NCBI GenBank assembly: GCA_026415155.1
Contig: JAOAHQ010000064.1
Span: 1-41,208 of the forward strand
Origin: Rhodocyclaceae bacterium
GTDB lineage: Bacteria > Pseudomonadota > Gammaproteobacteria > Burkholderiales > Rhodocyclaceae
Direction: 5' to 3'
Length of the DNA stretch: 41,208 bases
Both the position numbers and the translations under genes were made by a program. Positions 7,538-15,908 of this stretch are shown here, piece by piece (the stretch's first letter is position 1; each line of letters starts with the position of its first letter). The notes beneath the pieces were generated by a model, which worked only from the letters and a program-made list of their open reading frames with translations, did no database searches and was not told where the DNA came from.

Positions 7538-8289
7538 AGGTTGCAGTAGGTGAGCTCGAAGTCGATGTCCGCCTCGGTTTGCTTCGGCCGCATGTCGGTG
7601 TCCGGCACGGTGAAGCGGATGTTGAGCGCATACTTGTTGGCCGAGATCTCGGGCACGGCGGCATGCTCGCGCGACAGCCGCAGGCGGATGAGCAAGGTGC
7701 TGCGGCCGGAGAGCATCTGCTGAAACGCGCCGCGCGGCGCGACTTGCCGCTCGGGCCGGCCCGAGGCGCGTAGAAGGCGCAGCACGATCGATAGCCCCGC
7801 GTTGATCGGCAAGAGCGGCTTGATCCAGCCCATCAAGTCATTGCGGCGCTGGGCCGCGTCGCGGTTGAGCCAAAAATGATAAGAGGGCAGATCGAACTCG
7901 CAGACGCCGCCGGGAATGCTCGCACGGTTCTTGATGCCCATCAGCCATTCGTTCTCGCGCAGATGCTGGCCGGTCTTGCCATGCATGGCAAGCAGCGCCG
8001 TCGAAGCCTGCTCGATCTCGTAGAGCGCGCCGTTCAAGGCCTCTTCGGAGATGTCCGGATTGTTGCGGAAGGAGAGCAAGATCTGCCGCTGGCGCTCGAG
8101 CTCTTGCACGAGGTCGAACTTGAGGTCGGCGCGGCTCGAAATTTCGAGGATCTCGAACAGCGTGACGAGCGAGACGTGATGCTCGAGGGGGCCCTCGGCC
8201 TCGGCGAAATAAAGCGCCTTCTCGAACAGGTCTTCGAGACGCAGCAAGGTGCGGATGCGCTCGTGGAGGGGATATTCGTAGGTGATCAC
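7534..8289 (-). CDS. zapD: Cell division protein ZapD
   Basis: A 251-aa cytoplasmic protein of the ZapD (YacF) family, which bundles FtsZ filaments at the division ring. It starts [19 protein letters not shown], the family hallmark, and is full length, with [15 protein letters not shown] near residue 130 and a C-terminal beta-rich half. The start is GTG at 8289. Position between coaE and yacG is conserved in beta- and gammaproteobacteria. An 80-bp gap with an inverted repeat separates it from coaE, so it may have its own promoter. Confidence 0.94.
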   Translation of the reverse strand: MITYEYPLHERIRTLLRLEDLFEKALYFAEAEGPLEHHVSLVTLFEILEISSRADLKFDLVQELERQRQILLSFRNNPDISEEALNGALYEIEQASTALLAMHGKTGQHLRENEWLMGIKNRASIPGGVCEFDLPSYHFWLNRDAAQRRNDLMGWIKPLLPINAGLSIVLRLLRASGRPERQVAPRGAFQQMLSGRSTLLIRLRLSREHAAVPEISANKYALNIRFTVPDTDMRPKQTEADIDFELTYCNL

Positions 8290-8311
8290 GCGCCGGCCCG
8301 GTCAAGGATGC

Positions 8312-8333
8312 GGCGAATTTTGACCGATTCGCC
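8312..8333. other. Inverted repeat in the coaE-zapD gap
   Basis: GGCGAAT (8312-8318) and ATTCGCC (8327-8333) form a perfect 7-bp inverted repeat with an 8-nt spacer, 23 bp upstream of the zapD start. It could be an operator or a leader hairpin; no T-run follows. Confidence 0.35.
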
Positions 8334-8369
8334 CACAAACCTCAACCGGAGCTTCGGCGAAAAGGCCCT

Positions 8370-8990
8370 TCAATCGCGGGTTTGGGCGGCGAGCGCCAGG
8401 TAACGTGCGTGCAAGCGCTCGACCTCGGCATACAGCGTGGCGAGATCGTTCTCATTGACGATGACGTCATCGGCGCAAGCGAGCCGCGCCTGACGCGTCG
8501 CCTGGGCGGCGAGGATGGCCTCGGCTTCGGCGCGGGAAAGATGGCTTCTTGCCATCACGCGGGCGATTTGCAGCGCCTCGGGGCAGTCGATGACGAGCAG
8601 GCGGTCGAGGCGCTCGCGCATGAAGCCGGTTTCGACGAGGAGCGGCACGACGAGGATGACATAGGGAAAGTCGGCGCTGGCGGCACGGCTAAGCTCTCTT
8701 TCGACTTCGGCGCGGATCAAGGGGTGCAGGATCGCTTCGAGGCGGCGGCGTTCGGCAGGGTCGCCAAAGACGCGGCGGCGCATCGCGGCGCGGTCGAGGG
8801 CGCCCTCGGGCGTGAGGATGGCTTCGCCGAATCCGGCGACAAGCGGCGCGATCGCAGCGCCGCCGGCGGCGGTGAGCGCATGGGCGATCGCGTCGGTGTC
8901 GATGACCCGCGCCCCGAGCCGGGCAAAGCGTTCGGCGGCGGCGCTCTTGCCGCTGCCGATGCCGCCGGTGAGCCCCACGACGAATGTCAT
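8370..8990 (-). CDS. coaE: Dephospho-CoA kinase
   Basis: Last step of coenzyme A synthesis: ATP-dependent phosphorylation of the 3'-hydroxyl of dephospho-CoA. The 206-aa protein starts MTFVVGLTGGIGSGKSAAA with the P-loop GGIGSGKS, followed by VIDTDAIAH (substrate aspartates) and the lid region LLVIDCPEALQIARVMARS. The start at 8990 is chosen because it forms an ATGA overlap with the upstream SPOR-protein stop and matches the family N terminus; an ATG at 9002 would add four residues. A copy of the dispersed 20-nt word lies antisense within the gene (8670-8689). Confidence 0.94.
   Translation of the reverse strand: MTFVVGLTGGIGSGKSAAAERFARLGARVIDTDAIAHALTAAGGAAIAPLVAGFGEAILTPEGALDRAAMRRRVFGDPAERRRLEAILHPLIRAEVERELSRAASADFPYVILVVPLLVETGFMRERLDRLLVIDCPEALQIARVMARSHLSRAEAEAILAAQATRQARLACADDVIVNENDLATLYAEVERLHARYLALAAQTRD
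8670..8689 (+). repeat. Dispersed 20-nt word, copy 3 (in coaE)
   Basis: GTCGGCGCTGGCGGCACGGC, preceded by AAA; one base off consensus. It is antisense to coaE. The same 23 bases (with AAA) occur on the opposite strand in the caspase gene at 23 kb. Confidence 0.6.
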
Positions 8991-9622
8991 GATGCGAGGC
9001 ATTCACCGATGACGAGATGGGTCGAATCCCGAATGAGCTCCGGCAACTTCGCGGGCAGTTCCTGAGCGGGGGCAGTGAGCTCTACTGCGAACCGGAAAGG
9101 CGGCAGCTCGCGCTTGCCGAGTCTTGCCGAACGCACGCCTTTCTTGGCCAAAGCCTGCAGGTGCTCTTCGGCCAGGGTCTGGCTGCGGAAGACGCCGAGC
9201 GAGACGACGAAGGGCCCTTGCGCCGCATCCTCGACGATCTCGTTCTCCGTCACCCCGAGCTGGCGTAGCTCGTTCCTCTTTTTCTCGGCCGCCGCCCGGT
9301 CGGCGAGATGGCCGATCAACACCCAATGGGCAGGCTCCTCGGCCCGCGGCACAAGCCGCCCTTCCCAGCCGGCCAGCGACTCGATGGCCGAGAGCATCGC
9401 CTCGGCCTCGGGCTTCGCTAGCCACTCGATGCGCCGGCAGGCTTTCTGCGGCGGTGCGGCTTCTGCTTTACCGTCCTTGCTCACGATGCGCAGCTTCTCG
9501 GGCGCAAGCTGCCGAGAAAGCCGCTCCGGTTCGCGTCCGGCCGCCTCTCCTCCCCAATGGCTCTGCCCCCAGACGAAGAGCAGGGCGTTGGCAAGCAGCA
9601 GGACGAGAAACAGAAGCCGCAT
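8987..9622 (-). CDS. SPOR-domain protein, membrane anchored
   Basis: 211 aa. A single N-terminal hydrophobic segment (LLFLVLLLANALLFVWG, about 3-19) probably anchors it to the inner membrane facing the periplasm. A SPOR-like domain covers about residues 95-165 (AHWVLIGHLADRAAAEKKRN...GPFVVSLGVFRSQTLAEEHL). SPOR domains bind denuded glycan strands at the division septum. Its coupling (ATGA overlap) to coaE and nearness to zapD fit a cell-envelope or division role, but no specific partner can be named. The C-terminal 45 residues are not recognised. Confidence 0.8.
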   Translation of the reverse strand: MRLLFLVLLLANALLFVWGQSHWGGEAAGREPERLSRQLAPEKLRIVSKDGKAEAAPPQKACRRIEWLAKPEAEAMLSAIESLAGWEGRLVPRAEEPAHWVLIGHLADRAAAEKKRNELRQLGVTENEIVEDAAQGPFVVSLGVFRSQTLAEEHLQALAKKGVRSARLGKRELPPFRFAVELTAPAQELPAKLPELIRDSTHLVIGECLAS

Positions 9623-9631
9623 GGCGATGCG

Positions 9632-10996
9632 TCAGCCCACCTTGGGCAGATGCTTGAGCGATTCCTGGATCGCCTCGGCCGGATACTCGAAGTCCTCGAG
9701 CTTGCCGGCAAAGTAGCTCTCGTAGGCTGTCATATCGAAGTGGCCATGCCCCGAGAGGTTGAAGAAGAGCACCTTCGGCTCGCCGCTTTCCTTGCAACGC
9801 AGCGCCTCGTCGATCGTGGCGCGGATGCCGTGGCAGGATTCGGGCGCCGGGATGATGCCCTCGGCGCGCGCGAACATCACGCCGGCCTCGAAGGTGGCGA
9901 TCTGCGGCACGGCCACGGCCTCGATAAGCTTCTCGTGATAAAGCTGCGAGACCAAGGGGGAATCGCCGTGATAGCGCAGGCCGCCGGCATGGATGCCCGG
10001 CGGCATGAAGTCATGCCCGAGCGTATACATCTTCATGAGCGGCGTATAGCCCGTCGCATCGCCATAGTCGTAGGCATAGACGCCCTTGGTGAGCGTGGGG
10101 CAAGACGCCGGCTCGACGGCGACACAGCGCAGCTTCTCGGCGCGCTTGTCGCCCGCCGCCTGGTCGGCGAGGAAGGGAAAGGCCACGCCGCCGAAGTTCG
10201 AGCCGCCGCCGCAGGGCGCGAAGATCATGTCCGGATAGAGGCCGAGCTTCTCGAACTGCTTCTTCGCCTCGAGCCCGATCACGGTCTGGTGCAGGATCAC
10301 GTGGTTCAACACCGAACCCAGCGCATACTTGGTGCCGGGCACGGTGACGGCCTCTTCGACCGCTTCCGAGATCGCGATGCCGAGGCTGCCGGGGTTCGTC
10401 GGGTCTTTTTCGAGGATGTCGCGGCCGGCCTTGGTCAAATTCGTCGGGCTCGCGAGCACTTCGCCGCCCCAGGTCTGCATCATGAGCCGCCGGTAGGGCT
10501 TTTGCTCAAAGCTCACCTTGACCATGAAGATGCGCACCGGCAGGCCAAAGAGCTGGCCGGCGAGCGCCAGCGATGAGCCCCACTGGCCTGCACCGGTTTC
10601 GGTGACGAGCCGCTGTGTGCCGGCGATCTTGTTGAGATAGGCCTGCGCCACGGCCGAATTCGGCTTGTGCGAGCCGGCCGGCGAGACGCCTTCGTATTTG
10701 TAGAAGATCTTGGCCGGCGTGCCGAGCAGCGCCTCGAGGCGATGAGCGCGATACAAGGGGCTCGGCCGCCACAGGGCATAGACGCGCCGCACTTCCTCGG
10801 GGATGGGAATCCAGCGCTCGGTGCTCACCTCCTGCTCGAGCACCGGCCCGGGGAAGATCGCCAGCATTTTGTCGGGCGAGACGGGCTGGCCGTCGGGGCC
10901 CAGGGGCGGCGCCGGCGGACTCGGCAGATCGGCGGCGATGTTGTACCAGTGCGTTGGAATCTCGGTTTCGTCGAGGACGACGCGCGTCGGGCTCAT
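9632..10996 (-). CDS. TrpB2-type tryptophan synthase beta-like protein
   Basis: A PLP enzyme of the stand-alone TrpB2 class, 454 aa, longer than TrpB1 by an N-terminal extension ([20 protein letters not shown]). The PLP lysine lies in [14 protein letters not shown] and the phosphate-binding loop is [21 protein letters not shown] is also typical. TrpB2 proteins condense indole with serine (or possibly phosphoserine). They often salvage indole without a TrpA partner, and no trpA is nearby. The ATG at 10996 is preferred over one at 11035 because a strong GGGAGG lies just upstream. It stands apart from trp genes, upstream of the SPOR-coaE run by 9 bp, and could be the first gene of that unit. Confidence 0.92.
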   Translation of the reverse strand: MSPTRVVLDETEIPTHWYNIAADLPSPPAPPLGPDGQPVSPDKMLAIFPGPVLEQEVSTERWIPIPEEVRRVYALWRPSPLYRAHRLEALLGTPAKIFYKYEGVSPAGSHKPNSAVAQAYLNKIAGTQRLVTETGAGQWGSSLALAGQLFGLPVRIFMVKVSFEQKPYRRLMMQTWGGEVLASPTNLTKAGRDILEKDPTNPGSLGIAISEAVEEAVTVPGTKYALGSVLNHVILHQTVIGLEAKKQFEKLGLYPDMIFAPCGGGSNFGGVAFPFLADQAAGDKRAEKLRCVAVEPASCPTLTKGVYAYDYGDATGYTPLMKMYTLGHDFMPPGIHAGGLRYHGDSPLVSQLYHEKLIEAVAVPQIATFEAGVMFARAEGIIPAPESCHGIRATIDEALRCKESGEPKVLFFNLSGHGHFDMTAYESYFAGKLEDFEYPAEAIQESLKHLPKVG

Positions 10997-11066
10997 GGCT
11001 CCCTCCCTGTCATTTTGATGAAAAGCCGCAACCATACTGGATCGGTGAGCCGGGTCAAGAGGCTTT

Positions 11067-11276
11067 AACCCAGATTGTCCATTGGAACGCGAGCGGTGCT
11101 CGCCGGCGAGGGCGAGGAGATGCGCGCTCGGGCGACGAGTCCATAGCGGTGCCTCTGGACGAGGAGCACGGGCGCGCAGATACCGCCCGCAGCCCGAGCG
11201 CCGCCGCGTAGGGCAGTGCGAATGTCGTTGAGCTTCCTCATGGATGGCCTGCCCGGTCTAATGGACAATCTGGGTT
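11067..11276. mobile_element. 210-bp inverted-repeat element
   Basis: AACCCAGATTGTCCATTGG (11067-11085) recurs inverted at 11258-11276 with one mismatch. It makes up most of the 341-bp gap between trpB2 and the Cys-rich gene at 11338. A 58-residue open frame on the minus strand begins [14 protein letters not shown] inside the element and reads into its left repeat; it resembles no protein I know. No transposase is present, so this is a MITE-like or decayed IS element. No target duplication is evident. Confidence 0.68.
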
Positions 11277-11337
11277 GAACACAAGCGCCATGAAAAGTCG
11301 GATACTTCGTTTGGGTAACCCATCACCGGAGGATGCG

Positions 11338-11661
11338 ATGAAGCGCGCTTGGGTCTGGATCATCGGCTTGCTGGTCAGCGCTGCCTGGGCCGGCCAGGAT
11401 TTCAACTGCATGCAAGGCTGTCTTGGCCAGGGCTATGACCGCGGCTATTGCGCCGGCGTCTGCGCCACGGGGCCGGCGGGCGGCAGCCTGCTCGATCAGC
11501 CAGGGCTGCCCAAGAACCCGGCCTTCGAGCAGGTCAAGCCCGAGATGCCGCGCCAGCGGCCGCCGAGGATCGCCGATCCGAAATGCATGAAGGAGTGCCA
11601 GCGGCGCGGCCACGACTACATGTTCTGTTACAAGCGCATGTGCTCCTATTCGCTCGACTGA
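11338..11661 (+). CDS. Small exported Cys-rich protein with two CX3CX9CX3-4C motifs
   Basis: 107 aa with a signal peptide (MKRAWVWIIGLLVSAAWA). The mature part has two copies of a cysteine motif: CMQGCLGQGYDRGYCAGVC near the N terminus and CMKECQRRGHDYMFCYKRMC near the C terminus, joined by a Pro-rich linker. Similar small proteins occur in other proteobacteria; function unknown. The paired spacing suggests two helical hairpins each closed by two disulfides, by analogy with eukaryotic twin-CX3C/CX9C proteins (analogy only, not homology). ATG at 11338 follows CGGAGG. The stop codon is 8 bp before the cyclase start, so the genes are probably co-transcribed. Confidence 0.82.
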   Translation: MKRAWVWIIGLLVSAAWAGQDFNCMQGCLGQGYDRGYCAGVCATGPAGGSLLDQPGLPKNPAFEQVKPEMPRQRPPRIADPKCMKECQRRGHDYMFCYKRMCSYSLD

Positions 11662-11669
11662 CGCCGCGC

Positions 11670-13547
11670 GTGAAGACCCTGCTCGCTCGCTCGGGATGGC
11701 TTGCGTTTGCGATCGCGCTCGTGTCGGCGGGTCTCATGCTCGCCTCGCTGCGCCTCGAATGGGCAAGCCGCCTCGAGCATTTCTATCTCGACGCCTGGCA
11801 TCGCCTCGCCGGCAAGCGCTTCGAGCCGAATCATGCCGCGCTCGTCATCGTCGATGATGCTTCGCTCGCCCGCCATGCCGATACGCCGCTCGTCTTCTGG
11901 ACGCCGCTCTTCGCGCAAGCCGTCGAGACTTTGCGAACCGCCGGGGCGCGCGTCGTCGTGCTCGATTTCATCTTCTCCGGCAGCCCAGAGCAGTGGCTCG
12001 CGAAACTCGGCGCTGGCGAGACGGCCGCCGTGCGCCAGTATGACCAGCCTTTCCGCCAAATGCTCAACGGCGGCCAGGTCGTGCTCGCCGGTTATCTGAT
12101 CGGCGCGGGCGAGACGGAAGAGGATTTCATCCTGCCGAGCCCCGACTACCTGCTTTCCTTGCCGAATCAGGATCTCGCAAGCCATGTGGGGCTCGCGAAC
12201 CTGACCCTCGATGCCGACAGCGTCGTGCGCCACTTCCGCGCGCGCTTTGCGATTCAGCCGGCGATGCGCGCGGCAGGGCTGCCCGAATATGCCCTCGCCT
12301 CCTTGGCCGCCCGCCAGGCGGGGCTGGCCGGACTGCCTGAAGAGCGCGCGCGCATCGTCTTCGCCGGTCCGCCCGGGAGTTTCCCCACGGTCTCTTTCGC
12401 AACGCTGCTCGCCCCGAATGCCGCCAATCGCCCGGAAATTCAGGCGCTGCGCGACAAGGTGGTCATCGTCGGCGCGGGCTACGCCGGCATGAACGACGTC
12501 CATCCGACCCCCTATTCGAACACCTTCGGCGCCGCCGACCGCATGATGTCGGGCCCCGAAATCCAGGCCAACATCGTCGAGACCCTGCTCGCAGGCCGTG
12601 TCGTGCAGCCGCTGCCGCTGCCCGCCGTAGCGCTCGCCGCGCTCCTTGCCGCCTGGGCTTGCGCCTATGTATTACTCCGCTTCGGTTTGGGCTGGGGCGC
12701 AGGGGTTTTCGTGCTGCTTGCGATGCTGGCTGCCGGCGCGGGCTATGGGGCCTTCCTCGTCGACCTCGACGTACCGGTCGCGCAAATGCAGCTCTCGCTC
12801 CTGCCGGCTTTGCTGTTGGCCGGGGTGAGCAAATTCACGCGCGCCGAGCGCGAAAAGCGCCATCTCTCCGCGCTTTTCAGCCGGTATGTCTCGCCGGGCG
12901 TGTTACAAGCCCTGCTCGCCCATCCCGACATGCCAGGCTTGGGCGGGCGGAGGCGCGAGGTCACGGTGCTCTTCTCCGACATCCGCGATTTCACGACGCT
13001 CTCGGAGCGCCTCGAGCCCGAGGAGGTCGTCGAGCTGCTCAACGAATATTTCGAGCGTGCCTGCGCGGCCTTGCTCGCCGAGGAGGCGACGATCGACAAG
13101 TTCATCGGCGATGCGGTGATGGCCGAATTCGGCGCGCCGCTCGATCAGCCCGATCATGCCGAACGCGCTGTGCGCGCCGCGCTCAAGCTTCATGCGACGG
13201 CGCGCGAATTCTCGTCCTGGGTCGAACGCCGCTTTGCTGGGCGCAGCTTGCCGCGCTTTGCGATCGGCATCGGCATCCATACCGGTCCGGCGGTCGTCGG
13301 CAACATCGGCTCACATCAGCGCATGGAATACACGGCGGTTGGCGATACGGTCAATACCGCCTCGCGATTGGAGGGCATGACGAAGAGCGTCGGCTGCCCG
13401 ATCCTGGCGAGTGCCGCGACGGTAGCGGCGCTTCCCCGGCCGGAAGCCTTCCGACTGGGCCGCCGCCACGTCCTGAGCGTCAAGGGCAAGCAAGGCGAGG
13501 TCGAGGTCGTCGAAGTCTGGCCGGAAGGCGAAGGACAGCCGACGTGA
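11670..13547 (+). CDS. CHASE2-domain adenylate/guanylate cyclase (class III)
   Basis: 625-aa membrane receptor cyclase. An N-terminal TM helix (about 9-26) is followed by a periplasmic CHASE2 sensor domain (about 35-310, with FEPNHAALVIVDDASLARH and VVVLDFIFSG). Three TM helices lie between about 315 and 395. The cytoplasmic catalytic domain (about 430-600) carries the metal-binding aspartates in LFSDIRDFT and DKFIGDAVMAEFG, and the transition-state motif VGDTVNTASRLE. The lysine of DKFIGD with the aspartate of GDTVN is the pattern expected for ATP, so cAMP is the likely product. GTG start at 11670; an earlier start would read into the Cys-rich gene. The stop overlaps the Sel1 gene start (GTGA). 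The CHASE2 ligand is unknown. A copy of the dispersed 20-nt word lies at 12006-12025. Confidence 0.93.
   Translation: MKTLLARSGWLAFAIALVSAGLMLASLRLEWASRLEHFYLDAWHRLAGKRFEPNHAALVIVDDASLARHADTPLVFWTPLFAQAVETLRTAGARVVVLDFIFSGSPEQWLAKLGAGETAAVRQYDQPFRQMLNGGQVVLAGYLIGAGETEEDFILPSPDYLLSLPNQDLASHVGLANLTLDADSVVRHFRARFAIQPAMRAAGLPEYALASLAARQAGLAGLPEERARIVFAGPPGSFPTVSFATLLAPNAANRPEIQALRDKVVIVGAGYAGMNDVHPTPYSNTFGAADRMMSGPEIQANIVETLLAGRVVQPLPLPAVALAALLAAWACAYVLLRFGLGWGAGVFVLLAMLAAGAGYGAFLVDLDVPVAQMQLSLLPALLLAGVSKFTRAEREKRHLSALFSRYVSPGVLQALLAHPDMPGLGGRRREVTVLFSDIRDFTTLSERLEPEEVVELLNEYFERACAALLAEEATIDKFIGDAVMAEFGAPLDQPDHAERAVRAALKLHATAREFSSWVERRFAGRSLPRFAIGIGIHTGPAVVGNIGSHQRMEYTAVGDTVNTASRLEGMTKSVGCPILASAATVAALPRPEAFRLGRRHVLSVKGKQGEVEVVEVWPEGEGQPT
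12006..12025 (+). repeat. Dispersed 20-nt word, copy 4 (in the cyclase gene)
   Basis: CTCGGCGCTGGCGAGACGGC, preceded by AAA; one base off consensus. Sense orientation within the CHASE2 coding region. Confidence 0.55.
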
Positions 13548-14158
13548 GACGCACCGCCTTCACGCTCGCCGCCTGCCTCGCAGCCATGCTGGCCTTGCCC
13601 GCTGCAGCCGACGAGGCGGAAAGAATCGAGGCGGCACTACGCCTCTACGAAGCGGGCCAGGGCCGCAAGGCCATCGCCACCTTGCTACCCTTGGCGCGCC
13701 AAGGGCAAGCCGAAGCGGCCTATTGGCTCGGCCGCATCCATTATTACGGCAAGGCCGGCGTGCCACGCGACTGGCGCACTGCGGCGCGCTGGTTCGAACG
13801 GGCCGCGCGCGCCGGCCATGCGGGCGGCCAGTACAAGCTCGGCGGCATGTATTACGCCGGCCGGGGCGTGAGACGGGACCTCGGGCAGGCGATCGACTGG
13901 TGGGCGAAAGCTGCCGCCCAAGGGCATCCTGAAGCGCTCAACAATCTGGGCGCCCTGGTGAGCACAGGCACCGGCGTGGCTGCGGATGCCGAGCTTGGCC
14001 TCGCGCTGCAGCTCATCGCCGCGGAAAAGGGTTCGGCAGACGCGCAGGAAAATGTGCGCCACAAGCTGGAGAGTGAGGCAGCAAAGGCGTTGGCGCGGGA
14101 ATTTGCCGCGAGCCCTGAAAGGCTTGTGGAGCGGATCGTCCGCCGAAGCGGAGAATGA
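13544..14158 (+). CDS. Exported Sel1-repeat protein
   Basis: 204 aa. A signal peptide (about 1-22, ending LPAAADEA) is followed by three Sel1-type tetratricopeptide-like repeats (AAYWLGRIHYYGKAGVPRDW; GGQYKLGGMYYAGRGVRRD; EALNNLGALVSTGTGVAAD). Sel1 proteins serve as protein-protein adaptors, often in the periplasm. The GTG start overlaps the cyclase stop codon by four bases, so the two are translationally coupled and the protein may be a partner of the cyclase sensor domain. It ends 17 bp before the convergent repeat-protein gene, which marks the border of the divergent export locus. Confidence 0.86.
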   Translation: MRRTAFTLAACLAAMLALPAAADEAERIEAALRLYEAGQGRKAIATLLPLARQGQAEAAYWLGRIHYYGKAGVPRDWRTAARWFERAARAGHAGGQYKLGGMYYAGRGVRRDLGQAIDWWAKAAAQGHPEALNNLGALVSTGTGVAADAELGLALQLIAAEKGSADAQENVRHKLESEAAKALAREFAASPERLVERIVRRSGE

Positions 14159-14174
14159 AGCCTTGAATGAAGCC

Positions 14175-14513
14175 TTACTTGCCGCCGATGGCGCCGACGC
14201 GATTTCCGGCGGCGTTTTGCTGGCCGACGGCAGCCGCCGTCGCGCCTTGTGCGCGCGCATCGATGCGCGTATTGCCGATCAGATTGACGCCGCCGCTCGT
14301 CGCCTGCTGCGCGGCTGGGGTGCCGGAGGGCGCCGCGGCACTTGCGCTGCTCGCCGTGCTGCCGGAGTAAGTCTTGCTTTCCGCCGCCGTCATCGCCGGC
14401 AGGGGCGCGCCGCTCGCGAAGCCGCGCGGATGGCTCGAGCGCTGCACCGGTTCTTCCTGGGCCCCAACCTGCGCGCCTGCCAAGAAGGCAAGACCGAGGA
14501 AAACTCTCTTCAT
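14175..14513 (-). CDS. Secreted G/N-rich repeat protein (one repeat)
   Basis: 112 aa. Signal peptide MKRVFLGLAFLAGAQVGA, a low-complexity middle (Ser/Ala/Pro) and one C-terminal copy of the locus repeat (GGVNLIGNTRIDARAQGA followed by TAAAVGQQNAAGNRVGAIGG). The same unit occurs twice in the neighbouring gene at 14585. Repeats of this type, with regular G-N turns between short hydrophobic strands, resemble curlin-like or beta-solenoid units; that is inference. Last gene of the minus-strand arm, behind a probable attenuator hairpin, so it should be made in smaller amounts. ATG at 14513 is preferred because the signal peptide starts there. Confidence 0.75.
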   Translation of the reverse strand: MKRVFLGLAFLAGAQVGAQEEPVQRSSHPRGFASGAPLPAMTAAESKTYSGSTASSASAAAPSGTPAAQQATSGGVNLIGNTRIDARAQGATAAAVGQQNAAGNRVGAIGGK

Positions 14514-14530
14514 CTGTCGTATCCCGAAGG

Positions 14531-14564
14531 AAAAACGGCGGCCCGCCTTTTTGACGAGCCGCCG
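14531..14564 (-). terminator. Intrinsic terminator/attenuator between two repeat-protein genes
   Basis: Minus strand: CGGCGGC (64-58 of 14500) pairs with GCCGCCG (42-36), and five T residues (14535-14531) follow. It lies between the gene ending at 14585 and the gene starting at 14513, so it should cut down read-through into the last gene. Confidence 0.6.
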
Positions 14565-14584
14565 CATCTGCTCAAATGAGCCGA

Positions 14585-14917
14585 TCAGTTGCCGCCGATC
14601 TGACCGACGGTGTTCTCGGCCTTGTTGCCCTTGCCAACGGCGACGGCGGTTTGCTTGCCGGCGACCGCATTGATGTTGGTATTGCCCTTGATGTTGGTGC
14701 CGCCCTTGATGGCGCCGACGGTGTTCTTCGCCGTGTTGCCTTGACCCACGGCCACGGCGGTCTGCTGGCCGGCGACGGCGTTGATGTTGGTGTTGCCCTG
14801 GATGTTGACGCCGCCAGAGGTGGCTTGCACGCTGCCCGGCGCAGCTTGCACACCGGCCTGGGCGAAGGCGAGGGCGGAGGCGGCGGAAAGGATGCTGGCG
14901 ATGATGAGTTTGCGCAT
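14585..14917 (-). CDS. Secreted G/N-rich repeat protein (two 37-residue repeats)
   Basis: 110 aa. Signal peptide (about 1-20, ALAFA) followed by two nearly identical 37-residue repeats that fill the mature protein: GGVNIQGNTNINAVAGQQ-TAVAVGQGNTAKNTVGAIK and GGTNIKGNTNINAVAGKQ-TAVAVGKGNKAENTVGQIG. Alternating hydrophobic residues with Gly-Asn turns and Gln/Asn ladders suggest stacked beta-strand-loop-beta-strand units, similar in style to curlin repeats (Q-x-G-x-x-N-x-A), so a fibre subunit is plausible. No cysteine is present. A clear AAAGGAG lies upstream of ATG 14917. Together with the genes at 14175, 15909, 18191 and 18701 it forms a family on both arms of the locus. Confidence 0.82.
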   Translation of the reverse strand: MRKLIIASILSAASALAFAQAGVQAAPGSVQATSGGVNIQGNTNINAVAGQQTAVAVGQGNTAKNTVGAIKGGTNIKGNTNINAVAGKQTAVAVGKGNKAENTVGQIGGN

Positions 14918-14949
14918 GGTGATGCTCCTTTACTAGGTGGTGGGAAAGA

Positions 14950-15609
14950 TCAGCCGATCACGCGGAACTGCACGCGACGGTGTTTCGGGTCTGTCGGGTC
15001 AAGCCCCGGCAGAAGATCGGTCGGCCCCTTGCCGACGGGCACGATGCGCGTCGGGTCGATGCCGAACCGGTCGATCAGGTAGTTCATCACGGCGAAGGCG
15101 CGCTCGCGCGAGAGCGCCATGTTGCGCTGGTAATTGCCCGTGATGTCGGTATGACCTTCGACGAGCAGGCGAATGCTCGGGTCTTTCTGCATCAGGCCGG
15201 CGATCGATTGCAGGAAGGGGATCGACTCGGGCAGGATCTGGCTGCTGCCGGCCTTGAACTGGATCGGGAAGGCGATCGCGTTTTCCGAAACCTGCATCGT
15301 CTGAGCGACCGCTGGCTGAGGTGCAGCTACGGCATAGCTGGGCGTCTGGGCCGGCATTGGGGCAGGGGCACTCTGCGGCGCGGCCTGAGGCTGGGCTGGC
15401 GCGGCATCGGCTGGCGCCGAATCACCGAACACGATGGCCCGCGTCTTGAATTTCTTTTCTCCACTCTTGCCGCTGCCCATGAGCTTTTGTTGCAATTCTT
15501 CGACGCTCGGCGCCTTCTCATAGACGGTGACTTCTGCCCACGCGCCAGCCGCCAGCATGAGGCTCGCCGTCAGGCCGGTGGCCCATCTCCAAGACTTACT
15601 TGCAGACAT
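14950..15609 (-). CDS. OmpA-family peptidoglycan-binding protein
   Basis: 219 aa. Signal peptide (about 1-25, AGAWA) then an Ala/Pro/Gln-rich linker (about 68-105), then an OmpA-C domain (about 110-219) with PIQFKAGSSQILPES, LLVEGHTDITGNYQRN and LSRERAFAVMNYL. The Asp of GHTD and the Arg of SRERA are the family's diaminopimelate-binding residues. There is no beta-barrel and no lipobox, so it is a soluble periplasmic protein that binds the wall. Its start overlaps the upstream gene's end by 14 bp, which implies coupled expression. In this locus it could anchor or brace the export apparatus to peptidoglycan (inference). Confidence 0.9.
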   Translation of the reverse strand: MSASKSWRWATGLTASLMLAAGAWAEVTVYEKAPSVEELQQKLMGSGKSGEKKFKTRAIVFGDSAPADAAPAQPQAAPQSAPAPMPAQTPSYAVAAPQPAVAQTMQVSENAIAFPIQFKAGSSQILPESIPFLQSIAGLMQKDPSIRLLVEGHTDITGNYQRNMALSRERAFAVMNYLIDRFGIDPTRIVPVGKGPTDLLPGLDPTDPKHRRVQFRVIG

Positions 15610-15898
15610 TGATGATCTCCTTCGCCGTGACGATCGTTTCCTTGGAATCCTTGCTGCCGGGTGAGGCGCCGACGTTCATCGTGCAGGTGCCGGCGCGTTT
15701 GCTGCCGATATTGACCTGGGTCTGCTGCTTTTGCATGCCTTCGGCGCCGCTTTGCAGATAGCCTTTCGCCAAGGCCTTATTGACCTTCGATTGGCCGCGC
15801 GGATTGAGATGCGTGCCTTCATTGAGCGCCCAGGCCGGCAACACGATTGTCGCTGCCAAACCGATGATGACGCTTACCGCGAACTTGCCGAGCTTCAT
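15596..15898 (-). CDS. Small exported Cys-containing protein of the repeat-protein operon
   Basis: 100 aa. Signal peptide MKLGKFAVSVIIGLAATIVLPAWA, a basic-polar middle (LNPRGQSKVNKALAKGYLQSG) and a C-terminal part with two cysteines (GTCTMNVG... and ...EIINVCK at the very end). The piece VNIGSKRAGTC resembles CINIGTKGVDGC at the end of the protein encoded just upstream (15909-16421), so the two may share a disulfide-closed cap. ATG 15898 follows GAGGAGA. Not recognised as a named family; function unknown. Confidence 0.72.
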   Translation of the reverse strand: MKLGKFAVSVIIGLAATIVLPAWALNEGTHLNPRGQSKVNKALAKGYLQSGAEGMQKQQTQVNIGSKRAGTCTMNVGASPGSKDSKETIVTAKEIINVCK

Positions 15899-15908
15899 CG
15901 TTCTCTCC

